A DNA stretch of 33,169 nt from Gnetum montanum. Its lineage: Eukaryota > Streptophyta > Gnetopsida > Gnetales > Gnetaceae. The position numbers and the translations under genes are program-made. The first letter of the stretch is position 1. Every line of letters begins with the position of its first letter. The notes under the pieces are model-generated. The model saw only the letters and a list, made by a program, of their open reading frames with translations. It was not told where the DNA came from and made no database searches. Location: the NCBI GenBank assembly GCA_015680685.1, contig MNCI01021399.1, positions 608,204 through 641,372 of the forward strand. The letters are read 5' to 3'. This document shows, one piece after another, positions 31,596 through 33,169 of this stretch.

Positions 31596-31890
31596 GTGAT
31601 AAGCAGCTGATTCCTTAGCCAGCCGTACACACCTGTGGGTGCGCGTAACTAAGTCGTACTTATCACACGTTCTAGCCTAGCAATGAGCAGCCGATTCCTC
31701 AACTAGCCGTATACATCGGACTACTACTGGGATTACCAAGCGCAGAATCCTGGAATACGCTACTGGGTTACCAAGCAGCCAATGCTCGTAATTGAGTCGT
31801 ACTCATGCGTTGCGTCAAGTAGCCGATTCCTTGACTAGCCGTACACGTCCGTAGACGCTCGTAATCAAGTCGTACTTGAACGCACTAGGA
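31596..31890. repeat. Degenerate repeats inside the gypsy-like LTR
   Basis: AGC(A/C)G(C)TGATTCC/AGCCGATTCCT occurs with (C)TAGCCGTA(C/T)AC at about 31602, 31688 and 31819, each followed by a (G)TAA(C)T(A)AGTCGTACT motif. The units are 85-130 bases and diverged. Confidence 0.7.
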
Positions 31891-32125
31891 AAGCAGTAAA
31901 TGAAAGAAATAAATACAACCACGTGCTGCAAGGTTTATGCAATCAAGTTCATCTTTATTGCCGTATAGAACTTGGGTTCAGGTTACAAGCTGCTCGAATA
32001 AAGAGCCATTCACTCTAGGACTCCTACTACGGGCACATGGGGAAAAATTCTAACTCTGGGGTGATCAATCTGCCAGAGCTTTGCTACACTAGCCAGGATT
32101 GGGAAATGAAGGGAGTACCGCCTCT

Positions 32126-32133
32126 TATTTATA
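32126..32133 (-). promoter_or_regulatory. TATA box of the gypsy-like LTR
   Basis: Minus strand TATAAATA about 90 bases from the LTR start, immediately downstream of the palindrome cluster. Confidence 0.65.
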
Positions 32134-32148
32134 GATATGGTGGCGGGA

Positions 32149-32194
32149 CGCGATATGGCGTACGCGATATCGCAGGAGAAGAAGCGATATCGCG
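32149..32194. repeat. Three CGCGATATCGCG-type palindromes in the LTR U3
   Basis: CGCGATATGGCG (32149-32160), CGCGATATCGCA (32163-32174) and AGCGATATCGCG (32183-32194). The copy at the window start has all three perfect, so the ancestral unit was the 12-bp palindrome and one base changed in each unit here. Confidence 0.9.
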
Positions 32195-32219
32195 GCCCAG
32201 TGCAAGTCGTGTCTCATCA

Positions 32220-33169
32220 TACCCCCATGACTGAATGAAAACTCGTCCTCGAGTTCCTTACAATGCTATCAGGTAGGTATGGGGTTATTAGGGGAAACGG
32301 AACTAATGGGATGACATGTGAACTGTTTTTATTACAAGACTTGACAAAAACTGGTGTTCATGACAACAAGGGTGAACACCTTATTACAATAACATCAGGC
32401 CAAAGTTGGCAGCTGAGAGAAAAGAGGAGAGAGAATAGAAGAGAAGAAGAGAGAAGAGTCTTGTTGCTGCCAATGCCTAGATTGAGCCTTTCGCTGTCCG
32501 TCCATGAGCGCATTATCAATTGCACTCCTTGCATGCTGCTTCAATGCTGCTCCACTCCAAGTGTTTGCTCCAGATCCATTCCATTGTTGTATGATGGCCA
32601 TCTGCACACACAACACCATCATATATTAGCAAGGGTAATTGAATCATTAAGTAAAGCATACCTTGCTTCCGTTTAGGTTCATTGGCTGATATGGATCTGG
32701 GAAAATGTAGATGATGACTACTGAAGGCATAGGGGTTAGGAAGAAAAACGAAAAAACCCGGGGTGTAGGATAAAAATCGAAAAATCAGGCCCCGTACCCC
32801 CATGACTAATCGCAAACCTCCGGTAACGTGAGAATGGAGAGAGAAAAGGAATAGGAATGATAGGTAAAAAGGGACAACTATGGCATCGATAAAAAGGATG
32901 TCATGATGGAAATGAACAAAAATGTTAATCAATTGCAAAATGTTAAGGAAAAGAAGTTAACTAGTGGTCCAAATGGGAATGTCAGTGGGTCCTCCCCAAA
33001 GCAGGCTCATGCCCTTAATGCCCTGACAATCCCACATTCAAAGAGTCCGTGGGCTCTGGGAATGTCCGTTGGAAAGAAGAGTTAAAGTCTTAACCGGAAG
33101 AAGTTACCAAAAAGAAAACAAAGCATCAACCAAAGTATATACAATGATACAACCGGCAATGAGGTGAAC
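32220..33169 (-). other. 3' internal region of the gypsy-like element, running off the window
   Basis: On the minus strand this is the sequence upstream of the 3' LTR. Only the last few codons before the polypurine tract look gypsy-like. No integrase, RNase H or chromodomain was found up to the window end, so this is either a long 3' untranslated region or decayed coding sequence. The polypurine-like GTCATGGGGGTAC word recurs at about 32792-32804. Open frames on both strands here do not resemble known families. Confidence 0.5.

Larger units (their letters stand above)
31175..32219 (-). repeat. Full LTR of a gypsy-like retrotransposon (3' LTR, minus strand)
   Basis: 1,045 bp with 7-bp inverted ends TGATGAG/CTCATCA. 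On the minus strand the order is coherent. Three CGCGATATCGCG-like palindromes come first (32149-32194), then TATAAATA (32133-32126), then AATAAA (31959-31954), then a long downstream part with degenerate repeats. The internal side shows GTCATGGGGGTA (32231-32220), a likely polypurine tract. It is preceded by CTCGAGGACGAGTTTTC, resembling the EDEF-type C-terminus of plant gypsy polyproteins. The partner LTR lies outside the window, so classification as gypsy is inferred. Confidence 0.75.

Noticed and set aside
32516-33085. Open frames in the last kilobase as genes
   Set aside because: They overlap on both strands, lack recognisable domains and sit directly upstream of an LTR polypurine tract. 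Treated as the 3' internal region of the gypsy-like element.

Overview
The window looks like nuclear DNA from a seed plant with a large, repeat-rich genome. Support comes from a plant-type tRNA-Phe(GAA), an ASR (abscisic-acid/stress/ripening) gene, tRNA-iMet-primed Copia elements, plant L1-type LINEs with a zinc-binding RT tail, and very low gene density. A gymnosperm is possible (ASR genes include the pine LP3 family), but the sequence does not prove it. Only two features look functional: the tRNA-Phe (19473-19545, +) and a two-exon ASR gene (20408-19800, -). Almost everything else is transposon sequence or non-coding DNA.

Layout. Bases 1-72 are the edge of a Ty3/gypsy-like LTR. From 73 to 2777 there is AT-rich DNA with no recognised gene. 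From 2783 to 19068 lies one old minus-strand Copia element (Copia A), bounded by a perfect CTAGA target duplication. It has been broken by two later insertions. A hAT DNA transposon (hAT1, 3900-10171, -) sits in its reverse transcriptase with a perfect 8-bp duplication. A second Copia element (Copia B, 13452-18538, +) sits in its gag gene. hAT1 was itself hit by a 5'-truncated LINE (7034-8546, -) and carries a decayed fragment of a xyloglucan endotransglucosylase/hydrolase (XTH) gene (9516-9812, +).

The tRNA and ASR gene occupy 19.4-20.5 kb. A stretch with four short tandem duplications (20.78-21.34 kb) follows. Then comes a second copy of the same hAT family in opposite orientation (hAT2, about 21580-30614, +), split by a nearly complete L1-type LINE (22921-28056, +) with its own target duplication. 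The right end (31175-32219) is a full gypsy-like LTR on the minus strand, followed by the 3' internal end of that element, which runs out of the window.

All transposon coding regions are dead. Copia B and the LINE carry many stops explainable as C-to-T transitions. In the RT half of the LINE ORF2 all eight internal stops are TAG in an otherwise unbroken frame, which fits deamination of methylated cytosine in CAG codons. Order of events read from the nesting: Copia A first; then hAT1 and Copia B; then the LINE inside hAT1. hAT2 and its LINE form a separate lineage of events.
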